Assembly: GCA_910587825.1 (NCBI GenBank) | Contig: CAJUNJ010000006.1 | Span: 52,302-116,301 of the forward strand | DNA: 64,000 nt | Reading direction: 5' to 3' | Source of the DNA: an uncultured Christensenellaceae bacterium | Lineage (GTDB): Bacteria > Bacillota > Clostridia > Christensenellales > Borkfalkiaceae | Shown here: positions 26,497 to 36,072 of the stretch, in pieces | Layout: each line of letters begins with the position of its first letter | Position numbering within the stretch: position 1 is the first letter of the stretch | Notes under the pieces: generated by a model | The model's input: only the letters and a program-made list of their open reading frames with translations | What the model was told of the DNA's origin: nothing | The model's database searches: none | Program-made: the position numbers and the translations under genes

Positions 26497-27752
26497 GAAC
26501 AGGCAGACTGAAAGTTATTACGGTCCTTGCGGCTACAGCCGCCGCGGCTTGTCTTTTCGCCGGCTGTAAAATCGGCGAAATGAAGCCCGACGAGTATCTG
26601 TCACAAAACGACGCCGCCGACCAGTGCGTAACTTATCTTGCTAACGGCGGAACGTTTAACGACATTGCCGACTTCACCAAAATGGACGTGTATTACAAAG
26701 CCGACTCCTATATAATGACGGAAGCGGAAGGATTTAAAATATCGCGTACCAATTATATTTTCGAAGGCTGGTACTACGTCGAAACGGACGAAACCGGCGG
26801 CTTACAGACGCTGGGTAAAAGAGTGGAGGTCGGCGACAGAATAGCTTCGGGCGAACATAAGTACGTTATTGCAAACTGGAATGCGGAAATCGCCATAGAC
26901 GTCTATCTCGTAGCAGACGGCTTTGACGTAAAGCAGACTGTCGACGGCGAAGAAGTAACTTACAAAAACGGCGATTTAATAGCAACGCACAACTTCGGTA
27001 CGTCTGACGAATACGGTTTAAGCGGTACGCAGGCGATTAAAGCCGACAATGCGACTTATCTGCATTTCTTTGCGGACGAAGCCTGCACAAAGCCCATTAC
27101 CAGCGTAACCAAACCCGCGGAGGGCGTAGACACAAACGTAAAAGTTTACGCAAAATATATAGAAGGCGACTGGACTGTCGTAAGCACGGCAAGAAACGTT
27201 TACGATATGTTTACAAACGCGGGATTCGGCGGTAACTACTATCTGTTCACCCCCGACGCAAGCAACGTAATAAATTACGGCAGGCAGACTGCGGTATCTC
27301 TTAAAACGGGTGCGTTTAACGCCAATATAGAGGGCAACGGAGTGACTATTGACGGTATATCGTTTACCGGCAGGGTAACGACGGGTACCTATTCGGCGCT
27401 CGGCAACCTTTCCAAAACGTCTTCGATAAAGAATTTAACCCTTAAAAACGTATCCGTGGATGTAACGGTGTCGGGCAGAATTATAAATCTGTATCTCTTC
27501 AACCACGGCGTTGAGAACGGGGCGAAGATTGAAAACTTAAAACTCGACACAGTCAATATGAATATTGTCTGTCCGCAAACCACAATAATCGAAAATATCC
27601 AGCTTATCGGCGACGTTTACAGTACGGGCAACTGGATGTTCGGCGGAAAAAACAGCGACGACGAATTTATACAGGCAATGGGCGGTATAAGCGTAAAAGA
27701 TGCTTCGCTTACGATAAACAACAAAAAAGCAGTTGAAAATATCAGTAAATAA
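26493..27752 (+). CDS. Surface lipoprotein with InlB-like and beta-helix segments
   Basis: A 419-aa lipoprotein with lipobox LFAGC (Cys25). Residues about 60-125 contain a Listeria-Bacteroides-type repeat (NYIFEGWYYV), about 130-220 another similar module (HFFADEACTKPI), and the C-terminal part a GLUG-like beta-helix (IEGNGVTIDGISFTG, SIKNLTLKNVSV). The ATG overlaps the protease stop (ATGA), showing translational coupling. It resembles the operon's first lipoprotein in its C-terminal beta-helix. Function unknown; a substrate- or protease-binding role at the surface is only a guess. Confidence 0.8.
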   Translation: MRTGRLKVITVLAATAAAACLFAGCKIGEMKPDEYLSQNDAADQCVTYLANGGTFNDIADFTKMDVYYKADSYIMTEAEGFKISRTNYIFEGWYYVETDETGGLQTLGKRVEVGDRIASGEHKYVIANWNAEIAIDVYLVADGFDVKQTVDGEEVTYKNGDLIATHNFGTSDEYGLSGTQAIKADNATYLHFFADEACTKPITSVTKPAEGVDTNVKVYAKYIEGDWTVVSTARNVYDMFTNAGFGGNYYLFTPDASNVINYGRQTAVSLKTGAFNANIEGNGVTIDGISFTGRVTTGTYSALGNLSKTSSIKNLTLKNVSVDVTVSGRIINLYLFNHGVENGAKIENLKLDTVNMNIVCPQTTIIENIQLIGDVYSTGNWMFGGKNSDDEFIQAMGGISVKDASLTINNKKAVENISK

Positions 27753-27766
27753 CAGGAGGACTTCCT

Positions 27767-30442
27767 ATGAACAGGATTTTAAAATCTATTCTTTGTTTAG
27801 GCGTGTGCGGTACTATGCTGCTCGGCGCCGCGGGCTGTAACAAAAAGCCGGACGGACCCAAACAGCATGATACGGAAAAGCGCATTCTAAACCTTTCGAC
27901 GGGCAAGCTTGACGGCAACTTCAATCCATTTTTCTACACGGCCGGCAACGACGGAAACATGATTTCAAACACGCAGATAGGTATGCTTACTCTGAATGAA
28001 AGCGGCAGACTTGTCGCAGGTCAGAATTATCCCACCGCTGTACTTGACTTCAAAAAGACGATGTATGATTCGCACGGCAACGTATCGGCAAGCGGGGCGA
28101 CGGACGGTAAAACAGAGTACGAATTCGTAATCAAAAACGGAATAAAGTTCAGCAACGGCGAAGAGCTTACCATTGCGGACGTTCTGTTTAATCTTTACGT
28201 CTATCTGGACCCCGTCTACACAGGCTCAAATACAATTTATTCAACCGAAATTGTCGGTCTTAAAGCTTACCGTGCACAGGATCTCAGCGCGGAAGAGTCT
28301 GACGCGGACTTTGACGAACAGTTTGTATCCGCGGCGCGCCTCAGAATAAAAGCGCTTGTCGACTGGTCCAACGGCGACACTTCCACGGTGGACGAAAGCG
28401 ACCTTGAAAAAGTGCGTACAGCGCTGAAAAAAGAGCTTACCACAGACTGGAATATGTTGTATTCTTCCTGGAGCGATACTTATAAAGATACTTACCGCTT
28501 TACCGAAGCGTGGCAGGCGTATCTCTATGAAAACGGCATAATAGAAGACCAGACGAGAAGGCTTTCCAACGGTAACGTAATCAGATATTACGAAGATAAA
28601 AACAGTAACGGCGTAAGGGACGACGGGGAACTTTACTATACGACAATCGACGAATGGCAGTCCGGCGCGATAGGCGCTCCCAGCAACGGCAATACCCCCC
28701 GCGATCAGGAGCTTATCGACAAAATTGCAGAAGTCAAGGCTTCGGCAACGGGAGACGTATCGGCCGATGACGCAGTGCGCGATTACTGCATACAGCGCGT
28801 TTACGACAGTCTTTCAAGTAAAAGCGAAATAGCAAACGTTTTAACGTTCCGCTCTACCGCCGGCACTATACTCGAACAGTTCACAAACGAAGCCCGTTCC
28901 AAATATATACAGGATCAGAAAGACCAGGGCAAGGGAGTAGACAGCATTTCGGGTATCACTACGCAGACTGTATCAGGCAGTACGCTCAACTCGCAGTTCA
29001 AGGGCGATATGGGCGAAAAATTCGATAACGACCAGACCTATTCGGTACTGAAAATTCAGATTTACGGCGTAGACCCCAAGGCTATATACAACTTCTCGTA
29101 CACGGTTGCTCCGCTCAGTTATTATTCCACCGACAACTACAAAGGTAAACATTATATAAGCGAAGCGCTTGCCGGCGAAGGCTTCGGACTTGAAATGGGA
29201 AATACCGATTTCTTCGAAGAAGTTTTGCAGGCATCGGAAAAGGTAGGCTTGCCTGTCGGCGCGGGCCCCTATATGGCCGCCGACAATGACGGCAACCCGA
29301 CAGACAACAGAAACAAATTCTATTCGGGTTCTATGGTAAATTTCGTCCGTAACGAAAATTTCAAAACGCTCGGTACGGGAATAAGTAATGCAAAAATCAA
29401 ACGCGTCCGCTTCAACGAAATTCAGGACGATATGATTATGACTTCTATTGTCAGAAAGGCTATCGATTTCGGTATGCCCAACGCAACTACGACAAACAAT
29501 ACTACTTTAAACAATAACAAGGCTTTTCTCGGTTCGGCAAACTATTATACCAACGGTTACGGCTACGTCGGCGTCAACCCCAAATTCGTACCCGAAGTGA
29601 CCGTAAGACAGGCTTTGATGAAGGCTATGGACGCGTCGGACGCAGTCAGCTTCTACGGCACACAGTTTGCAACGGCTATTAACAGACCTATGACTCTCAA
29701 TTCATGGGCTTATCCGCGTGGTATCGGTCCTTATGAAGGCAAAAGCAATAACCCGCTTGATAACGGCGTCGAATATACCTCCATTGACGAAGAAATTACA
29801 AGACTTGTCGAAATGGCTGGATATGAAAGACCCGGCGGTACGGGCGTATACACAAAGGTGAGAAACGTCGACGGAATGCACAATGCGCCTATGGGTTCGA
29901 CTCTTAAACTTTCGTTTACAATCGCCGGCGAAACTACGGAGCATCCCGCATACCGTATGTTCTGCAACACACGCGACAGGCTTAACCAGCTTGGCTTCGA
30001 TATAAACGTAAAAACTTCGGTTACTGCATTGCAACAGCTTGCAACCGGCAACCTTGCGGTATGGGCGGCGGCTTGGTCGTCTGCAATCGACCCCGACCCC
30101 TATCAGGTTTATCACAAGGACAGCCGCGCAACCAGCGTGCTTAACTGGAATTACAGAAATATTCTGAATAACGAAAGCGAATGGACGTATGAAGCACCCA
30201 TAATCAACGATTTAAGCGAGCTTATAGAAAGTGGCAGACAGACCAACCTTGAAAACGAGCGCACCGCAATCTATCACGACTGTCTTGATATGATTATGAG
30301 TCTTTACGTCGAATTCCCGCTTTACCAGAGAAGGGACCTTTGCGTATACAACACAGAAGTAATAGATGCAAATTCTCTTGTTAAAGAGCCTTCTTTCACG
30401 ATAGGGCTTTTCGATAAGCTTTGGGAAATAGATTACGTTTAA
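27767..30442 (+). CDS. oppA: Oligopeptide ABC transporter substrate-binding lipoprotein
   Basis: An 891-aa family-5 extracellular solute-binding protein, anchored by lipobox GAAGC (Cys24). Typical segments are the N-terminal LNLSTGKLDGNFNPFFYT, the TEYEFVIKNGIKFSNGEELT module and the C-terminal AAWSSAIDPDPYQVYH. Usual length is 520-600 residues; the extra 300 lie mainly at about 165-400 and include a calcium-loop-like DKNSNGVRDDGELYY. A perfect AGGAGG precedes the ATG. It captures peptides outside the membrane and delivers them to the permeases encoded directly downstream. Confidence 0.92.
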   Translation: MNRILKSILCLGVCGTMLLGAAGCNKKPDGPKQHDTEKRILNLSTGKLDGNFNPFFYTAGNDGNMISNTQIGMLTLNESGRLVAGQNYPTAVLDFKKTMYDSHGNVSASGATDGKTEYEFVIKNGIKFSNGEELTIADVLFNLYVYLDPVYTGSNTIYSTEIVGLKAYRAQDLSAEESDADFDEQFVSAARLRIKALVDWSNGDTSTVDESDLEKVRTALKKELTTDWNMLYSSWSDTYKDTYRFTEAWQAYLYENGIIEDQTRRLSNGNVIRYYEDKNSNGVRDDGELYYTTIDEWQSGAIGAPSNGNTPRDQELIDKIAEVKASATGDVSADDAVRDYCIQRVYDSLSSKSEIANVLTFRSTAGTILEQFTNEARSKYIQDQKDQGKGVDSISGITTQTVSGSTLNSQFKGDMGEKFDNDQTYSVLKIQIYGVDPKAIYNFSYTVAPLSYYSTDNYKGKHYISEALAGEGFGLEMGNTDFFEEVLQASEKVGLPVGAGPYMAADNDGNPTDNRNKFYSGSMVNFVRNENFKTLGTGISNAKIKRVRFNEIQDDMIMTSIVRKAIDFGMPNATTTNNTTLNNNKAFLGSANYYTNGYGYVGVNPKFVPEVTVRQALMKAMDASDAVSFYGTQFATAINRPMTLNSWAYPRGIGPYEGKSNNPLDNGVEYTSIDEEITRLVEMAGYERPGGTGVYTKVRNVDGMHNAPMGSTLKLSFTIAGETTEHPAYRMFCNTRDRLNQLGFDINVKTSVTALQQLATGNLAVWAAAWSSAIDPDPYQVYHKDSRATSVLNWNYRNILNNESEWTYEAPIINDLSELIESGRQTNLENERTAIYHDCLDMIMSLYVEFPLYQRRDLCVYNTEVIDANSLVKEPSFTIGLFDKLWEIDYV

Positions 30443-30451
30443 ACTACGGAT

Positions 30452-30480
30452 ATTGTCCGCGGTTTTGTACCGCGGACAAT
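30452..30480 (+). promoter_or_regulatory. Intercistronic hairpin between oppA and oppB
   Basis: ATTGTCCGCGGT (30452-30463) pairs perfectly with ACCGCGGACAAT (30469-30480) around a five-base loop; no T-run follows. Such stems after binding-protein genes stabilise the upstream mRNA and give more binding protein than permease. Confidence 0.75.
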
Positions 30481-30503
30481 AATAAATTAATTCAGGGTAA
30501 AAT

Positions 30504-31472
30504 ATGGCAAAGTATATAATCAAAAGAATACTGCTGGCAATTCTAATTCTGTTCGGCGTATCGCTTATACTTTATATTCTCGTAAGGTGTATGCCTATGA
30601 ACTATATAGAGTCCAAGTTTCTTACGCTTAAACAGACAAACGGTTTGTCGGACGAAGATTATGCAAACCTGCTTGCGCTGTACGGGCTTGACGACGACAG
30701 TTTTCTCGGCATATTAAAGGGATACTGGAACTGGCTGTCAAATTTCCTTCAAGGCGATTTGGGTAAATCGTGGAAATTTATAATTCCCGTTACCGAAGTT
30801 ATCGGCAGTAAAATGGGCGTATCTTTTGCGGTCGCTTTCGTATCTCTTATTATCGAAATGCTTATCGCAATACCTCTCGGCATAAAGTGCGCCTGCAACC
30901 AGTACGGTAAGCTTGACTACATAGTGACTTTCCTGTGTATGATAGGCATATCGTTCCCGTCGTTCTTCTTAGGCAATATGTTTATCAAGTGGTTTGCGGT
31001 AGATCTCGGCTGGTTCGACGTTCTGGGCGGACTTGGCGAAGGCGGACTCGATACGATATGGCACCTCGTTCTGCCCATTACTGTAATGGTAATTATCGAT
31101 ATGGGCGCGCTTATGCGTTATACGCGTACAAATACGCTTGAAGTGCTTAATGCTGACTATATAAGGACGGCGCGCGCAAAGGGTCTTTCCAACGGAAAGG
31201 TTATATACAAGCACGTTTTCAGAAATACGCTTATCCCGCTTATCACAACGCTTTCTTTTACGCTTCCTACACTCTTCGGCGGTGCGATGATTTCGGAACA
31301 GATATTCAATCTGCCCGGAATCGGACAGGCGGCGTACCAGGCGCTGAGCGAAGGCGATATAAATCTTATTATGGGTTACAATATGTTCCTTGCCCTTTTA
31401 ACGGTTTTGGGTACTTTACTTGCCGACATAATGTATGCGGTGGTAGACCCGAGAGTCAAGTTGGGTAAATAG
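30504..31472 (+). CDS. oppB: Oligopeptide ABC transporter permease OppB
   Basis: A 322-aa inner-membrane permease with six hydrophobic helices. The N-terminal MAKYIIKRILLAILILFGVS is typical of OppB/DppB and the EAA loop reads TARAKGLSNGKVIYKHVFRN, where the ATPases dock. It forms the translocation channel with OppC encoded nine bases downstream. The segment LGDLGKSW-like (GDLGKSW) before the second helix is also family-typical. Confidence 0.95.
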   Translation: MAKYIIKRILLAILILFGVSLILYILVRCMPMNYIESKFLTLKQTNGLSDEDYANLLALYGLDDDSFLGILKGYWNWLSNFLQGDLGKSWKFIIPVTEVIGSKMGVSFAVAFVSLIIEMLIAIPLGIKCACNQYGKLDYIVTFLCMIGISFPSFFLGNMFIKWFAVDLGWFDVLGGLGEGGLDTIWHLVLPITVMVIIDMGALMRYTRTNTLEVLNADYIRTARAKGLSNGKVIYKHVFRNTLIPLITTLSFTLPTLFGGAMISEQIFNLPGIGQAAYQALSEGDINLIMGYNMFLALLTVLGTLLADIMYAVVDPRVKLGK

Positions 31473-31480
31473 GGGGAATT

Positions 31481-32551
31481 ATGGAAGAAAAGAATCAGGA
31501 AATCAACGAAGAAGCTGTCGAAAACGGAAACTTCAACGACAATCTCCACGGAGAAAATTTAACCGACAGGGTAAAAGTTTTATCCCCCGGTATGACGGTA
31601 GTAAAGCGGTTTTTCCGTTCTAAACTGTCTATTTTCGGACTTGCGGTACTTATTTTTCTGTTTGCGTTTTCGTTTATCGGACCTCTGTTTTCCCCTTGGA
31701 GCGCAAACGGCGGTACGGTAAAGGACACAAGCAGTCCTTCGTACAATTATACTTACAATACCATTGCATATACGGGTCCCGACGGCGAAACCTATTACGC
31801 TTACAACGTAGTCATAGACGAATACGGCAATTACAGCTCGCTTGACGGTATATCGGGCAAGCACTGGCTGGGAACGGACGTTGACGGCAACGACGTTTTA
31901 ACCCGTCTTATGTTCGGCGGGCGCGTGTCGCTTACAATCGGTTTTATAGTCATTATTCTCGAAACTATTCTGGGCTGTATTTTAGGCGGACTTGCGGGGT
32001 ATTTCGGCGGTTGGGTGGACCAGCTTATAATGCGTATAGTCGATGTGTTAAGCTGTATACCTACGCTTCCCATACTTTTAATACTTTCTGCTATTTTCGA
32101 CAATATAGTGGATATTTCAAAGCTATACTTTATAATGATGTTTATAACGCTTATAGGGTGGGTAGGAATAGCAAGGCTTGTCAGGGGACAGATTCTGTCT
32201 TTACGCGAACAGGAATTTATGCTTGCGGCAAAGTGTTCGGGTCTGTCCACGGGTAAAAAGATATTCAAACACCTTATCCCCAACATTATACCCCAGCTTG
32301 TCGTGTCAATGACAATGGGTTTGGGCAGCGTAATTTTAATGGAGGCGACGCTCGGCTATCTCGGACTCGGCGCGCCCTTGGGTACGGCAACCTGGGGCAA
32401 CATAATACAGCTTGCACAGCAGGAAAGGTTCAGAAATTTCTATCCCAACATCTGGCTTGGCGCGGGCGTGTGCATAACGCTTGCAATTCTTGCGTTCAAC
32501 TTCGTCGGCGACGGTCTGCGCGACGCGTTCGACCCCAAAATGAAGAGGTGA
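31481..32551 (+). CDS. oppC: Oligopeptide ABC transporter permease OppC
   Basis: The partner permease, 356 aa, with a long cytoplasmic N-terminus, a first helix (about 48-68), a large extracellular loop containing HWLGTDVDGNDVLTRLMFGG (the GTD..GRD..SR..G signature, here modified), and five more helices with EAA loop AAKCSGLSTGKKIFKHLIPN. The loop before HWLGTD is about 50 residues longer than usual. GGGGGAAT precedes the ATG. It ends four bases before oppD. Confidence 0.95.
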   Translation: MEEKNQEINEEAVENGNFNDNLHGENLTDRVKVLSPGMTVVKRFFRSKLSIFGLAVLIFLFAFSFIGPLFSPWSANGGTVKDTSSPSYNYTYNTIAYTGPDGETYYAYNVVIDEYGNYSSLDGISGKHWLGTDVDGNDVLTRLMFGGRVSLTIGFIVIILETILGCILGGLAGYFGGWVDQLIMRIVDVLSCIPTLPILLILSAIFDNIVDISKLYFIMMFITLIGWVGIARLVRGQILSLREQEFMLAAKCSGLSTGKKIFKHLIPNIIPQLVVSMTMGLGSVILMEATLGYLGLGAPLGTATWGNIIQLAQQERFRNFYPNIWLGAGVCITLAILAFNFVGDGLRDAFDPKMKR

Positions 32552-32555
32552 CGGT

Positions 32556-33860
32556 ATGGCGGATAAAAAGAAAGAAATCAAAAAACACTATATATCCCGT
32601 TCGGAATCCCGCCGTATAGCAAAAGAAAATTCAAAAGCCATTGCAAAATTTCAGAAGATGAAAAAGCGCAAGGCGCGTCCCGAAGAATACGTCACACAGA
32701 TGAAAGACGACAACAATATCGTCGAATTCGAAGATTTGCACACCTATTTCTTTTCGGATTCGGGTACGGTTAAAGCGGTCAACGGCGTTACTTTCTCAAT
32801 ACCCGCGGGGTCTACCGTCGGGGTAGTGGGTGAAAGCGGCTGCGGCAAAAGCGTAACTTCGCTTTCCTTAATGCAGCTTGTGCAGGCTCCCAGCGGACAG
32901 ATAGTAAGCGGTTCCATAAGGTTCCGCGCCGATATGTTCAAACGCGACAATCTCGGCAGAAAAATTCCCGTTTACGAAACTGAGACAAATCCTAACGGCG
33001 AAACTTTCCGCAAAGTTGACGCGAAAGGCAAGCCTATTATCCGCAAAAACGAGCTTGGCGGAAATATGTACGAGATGGAAAGGCAGGTCGTAGACATTGC
33101 CAAAATGCCCGCAGAAGCAATGCGTTCTATCCGCGGAAGAGAAGTTGCAATGATTTTTCAGGAACCGATGACTTCTCTTAACCCCGTGTTTACGATAGGC
33201 AACCAGCTTGACGAAGTAGGCAAACTTCACATAGAAGGCATTTCGAAAGCCGACGTCAAGGCAAGAAGCATAGAAATGTTGAAGCTTGTCGGCATTGCCG
33301 ACCCCGAAGGAGTCTACAAAAAATACCCCCACGAACTGTCGGGCGGTATGCGCCAGAGGGTTATGATAGCTATTGCGCTTCTGTGCAATCCCAAACTTAT
33401 CGTCGCAGACGAGCCGACGACCGCGCTTGACGTTACCATACAGGCGCAGATACTCGACCTTTTAAGAGAGATAAAAACAAAAATAAACGGTTCTATTATG
33501 CTTATAACGCACGACCTCGGCGTCGTTGCCGAAATGGCTGACTACGTCGTCGTTATGTATGCGGGCAAGGTAATAGAGATGGGTACCGCGGAAGACATTT
33601 TCGACCGTCCCCTTCACCCGTATACGATAGGTCTGCAAAAGAGCAAGCCCACCGTAGACCAGAAAGTGGACGAGCTGTACTGCATACCGGGCTTCGTCCC
33701 CAACCCAATAGATATGCCCGATTACTGCTATTTCCGCGACAGATGCGATAAGTGTATGGAAAAATGTTCGGGCGAGTATCCAAACCTTATCAAGGTATCA
33801 GATACTCACAGTGTATCTTGCTACTTATACGAAGGAAAAGCGGAGGTAAAAAATGGCTGA
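32556..33860 (+). CDS. oppD: Oligopeptide ABC transporter ATPase OppD with an insertion
   Basis: A 434-aa ATPase: Walker A GESGCGKS, Q-loop MIFQEPMTSLNPVF, signature LSGGMRQRV, Walker B LIVADEPTTALD, and a C-terminal oligopeptide-transporter domain with four cysteines (RDRCDKCMEKC...SC) that in relatives can hold an iron-sulfur cluster. There is an insert of about 60 residues between Walker A and the Q-loop, rich in charged residues, and a basic 45-residue N-terminal extension. It overlaps the next gene by 8 bases. It drives uptake together with the OppF fusion. Confidence 0.93.
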   Translation: MADKKKEIKKHYISRSESRRIAKENSKAIAKFQKMKKRKARPEEYVTQMKDDNNIVEFEDLHTYFFSDSGTVKAVNGVTFSIPAGSTVGVVGESGCGKSVTSLSLMQLVQAPSGQIVSGSIRFRADMFKRDNLGRKIPVYETETNPNGETFRKVDAKGKPIIRKNELGGNMYEMERQVVDIAKMPAEAMRSIRGREVAMIFQEPMTSLNPVFTIGNQLDEVGKLHIEGISKADVKARSIEMLKLVGIADPEGVYKKYPHELSGGMRQRVMIAIALLCNPKLIVADEPTTALDVTIQAQILDLLREIKTKINGSIMLITHDLGVVAEMADYVVVMYAGKVIEMGTAEDIFDRPLHPYTIGLQKSKPTVDQKVDELYCIPGFVPNPIDMPDYCYFRDRCDKCMEKCSGEYPNLIKVSDTHSVSCYLYEGKAEVKNG

Positions 33861-36072
33861 CAATTTACAGACGGCTGAAAACAACAAATCCGCAAATAGT
33901 AAGCTTACCGTATTTTTACCCGAGCTTCTGCCTATTCTCGCGCTTGCAACCGCAGCGCTTGCGTTTGTGTTCACGTTCTTTGTCGGCGTAAGCAATTCCG
34001 CCGGACAGAGCAAATTCTTTTATTCTTATTTCAAAGATTTCAACGCGTTCGAAGGGTTGGAAGAGGTCTTGCGCGACGCCGTTCACACTGTATCGGTAGC
34101 GGGACTGCTTATAGGAATTTTCGGTTTGCTTGCCGTAACCGTCTGCGCGGGACTGACCTGCTTCAATGCCGTCCGCAAATACGCGTTTAAGCACGAAGCC
34201 GACGTCGAAAAATTTTCGCTTTGCACATATTTCGCTTATATTGCGTTTTCGGCCGTAAACTATGCGCTTAACAACGCTGTTGCAAGTATCGACGGCGTTA
34301 AAGTAAGCGCAATCTACAACGGCGCGACTATTGCGGGACTTGTCATAACCACGCTTGTCGCGGGCGCGTACGTCGGGCTTAAAACCTATATTAACAGAGG
34401 GTACTGCGCCGATAAGTTCAGGCTTGCCGACGTCGTTTTCAAGGCTGTGCGCATAGTCGTGCTTGCAGTACTTGCGGGGCTTGTAACCGCGCCTATTCTC
34501 AATATTAAGCTTGAAAGCGGCGCACGCTTAGACACAAACTTTATTCCGCTTATCTCACAGAGTTTGTTTACTTCCAAGACAAACAAGATTGACGCCATTG
34601 CTTCCAGCTCTGCGGGCGGACTGCTTGTCGTTTCGGTAATAGTAATTTACTCGGTAGCGCTTATCGCGCTTAACCTGTTTTCGCTTTTCTCAAAGCGCAA
34701 GGACGATAAAGTCTTTTATATCATAGGCGCGGTAATAACGCTTGTGCTTATGTTCTTTGCCGCCGTTGCGTCAAGTAACTTTACCGATATTGCCGAAAAT
34801 TCGAAATTTTCGATAGGCGTTCCTATCGCAGTAACCGTAATTTCTGCGGTACTCGCGGTTTCGGTAATCGTCTATCCCGCAGTTACGGCTTTCGTCGCAA
34901 AGAAAGCCGACGAAAAGAATTCGGCGACAAACAGTGACGGGGCTTTCCTCGAAGTAAAGGACTTGTCGCGTTACTTTGTCGTCGGCAAAGACTTCTTCGG
35001 CAGACCGACAAAATATTTAAAAGCGGTTGACGGAGTTACGTTTAAGTTGCAAAAGGGGCAGACGTTGGGCATCGTCGGCGAAAGCGGTTGCGGAAAGACG
35101 ACGATGGGCAGAACGATTTTAAGGCTGTACGACGTCACCAAGGGCGAAGTGTGGTTTAAGGGCAAGAAGATTTCTTCGCTCGGTAACCGCGATTTCGATA
35201 AGCTCCGCCCCGATATGCAGATGATATTTCAGGACCCCTACGCAAGCCTTTCTCCCAGACTTACCGTCGGCGAAATAATAGGCGAAGCCGTCAAACAGCA
35301 TAAGTTGGTGTCAAAAAAAGAATATCACGATTACGTTTTAAGCGTAATGAAGATGTGCGGGCTTCAACCACATTACTTCGAAAGGTATCCCCACGAATTT
35401 TCGGGCGGTCAGCGTCAGAGAATTTGCATAGCCCGTGCGCTTGCTTTAAAGCCGGAGCTCGTCGTTTGCGACGAACCCGTGTCCGCGCTTGACGTATCCA
35501 TACAGGCGCAGATAATCAATATGCTTATAGACCTGAGAAAAACTCTCGGTCTTACCTATATCTTCATCTCGCACGACCTTTCGGTTGTAAAGCATATTTC
35601 GGATATGGTCGGCGTAATGTATCTCGGCAGTATGGTGGAATACGGCTCCCGCGACAACATTTTCGAAAACACCCTTCACCCCTATACAAAGGCGCTGTTT
35701 TCGGCTGTTCCCGTACCCGACCCGCACGTAAAGATGAACAGAATAATTTTAAAGGGAGATATTCCTTCGCCCGTAAATCCGCCCAGCGGATGTAAGTTCC
35801 ATACCCGTTGCGAAAGCTGTATGGAAATTTGCGGACGCATATCGCCCAGGTTTAAGGAAGTGGAAAAGGGGCATTTCTGCGCCTGCCATCTTTACAATAC
35901 GATAGAAGACACTATTAAGCTTGAAAACGAGTACGCCGAACAGTTGAGACTTGCCGAACTTGAAGAAGCCGAACGCAAGCACGGCTTTGCAGAGAAGGTT
36001 AAAGACAAGTTAAAGTCTATAATCAAGAAAGATAAAACGCAGGACGGAAAGGACGATGTCCCGAAAGAATAA
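33853..36072 (+). CDS. oppF: OppF-type ATPase fused to an N-terminal eight-helix membrane domain
   Basis: The first 355 or so residues contain about eight hydrophobic helices (for example LPILALATAALAFVFTFFVG, VAGLLIGIFGLLAVTVCAGL, VPIAVTVISAVLAVSVIVYP). From about 370 a complete OppF-like ATPase follows: Walker A GESGCGKT at 409-416, FQDPYASLSPRLTVGEII, signature FSGGQRQRICIARAL, Walker B LVVCDEPVSALD, and a Cys-containing C-terminal domain (HTRCESCMEIC...FCAC). One uninterrupted frame joins the two parts, and no start codon with a ribosome site is obvious at the junction. Opp ATPases are normally soluble, so this fusion is unusual. Last 17 bases overlap the next gene. Confidence 0.9.
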   Translation: MADNLQTAENNKSANSKLTVFLPELLPILALATAALAFVFTFFVGVSNSAGQSKFFYSYFKDFNAFEGLEEVLRDAVHTVSVAGLLIGIFGLLAVTVCAGLTCFNAVRKYAFKHEADVEKFSLCTYFAYIAFSAVNYALNNAVASIDGVKVSAIYNGATIAGLVITTLVAGAYVGLKTYINRGYCADKFRLADVVFKAVRIVVLAVLAGLVTAPILNIKLESGARLDTNFIPLISQSLFTSKTNKIDAIASSSAGGLLVVSVIVIYSVALIALNLFSLFSKRKDDKVFYIIGAVITLVLMFFAAVASSNFTDIAENSKFSIGVPIAVTVISAVLAVSVIVYPAVTAFVAKKADEKNSATNSDGAFLEVKDLSRYFVVGKDFFGRPTKYLKAVDGVTFKLQKGQTLGIVGESGCGKTTMGRTILRLYDVTKGEVWFKGKKISSLGNRDFDKLRPDMQMIFQDPYASLSPRLTVGEIIGEAVKQHKLVSKKEYHDYVLSVMKMCGLQPHYFERYPHEFSGGQRQRICIARALALKPELVVCDEPVSALDVSIQAQIINMLIDLRKTLGLTYIFISHDLSVVKHISDMVGVMYLGSMVEYGSRDNIFENTLHPYTKALFSAVPVPDPHVKMNRIILKGDIPSPVNPPSGCKFHTRCESCMEICGRISPRFKEVEKGHFCACHLYNTIEDTIKLENEYAEQLRLAELEEAERKHGFAEKVKDKLKSIIKKDKTQDGKDDVPKE

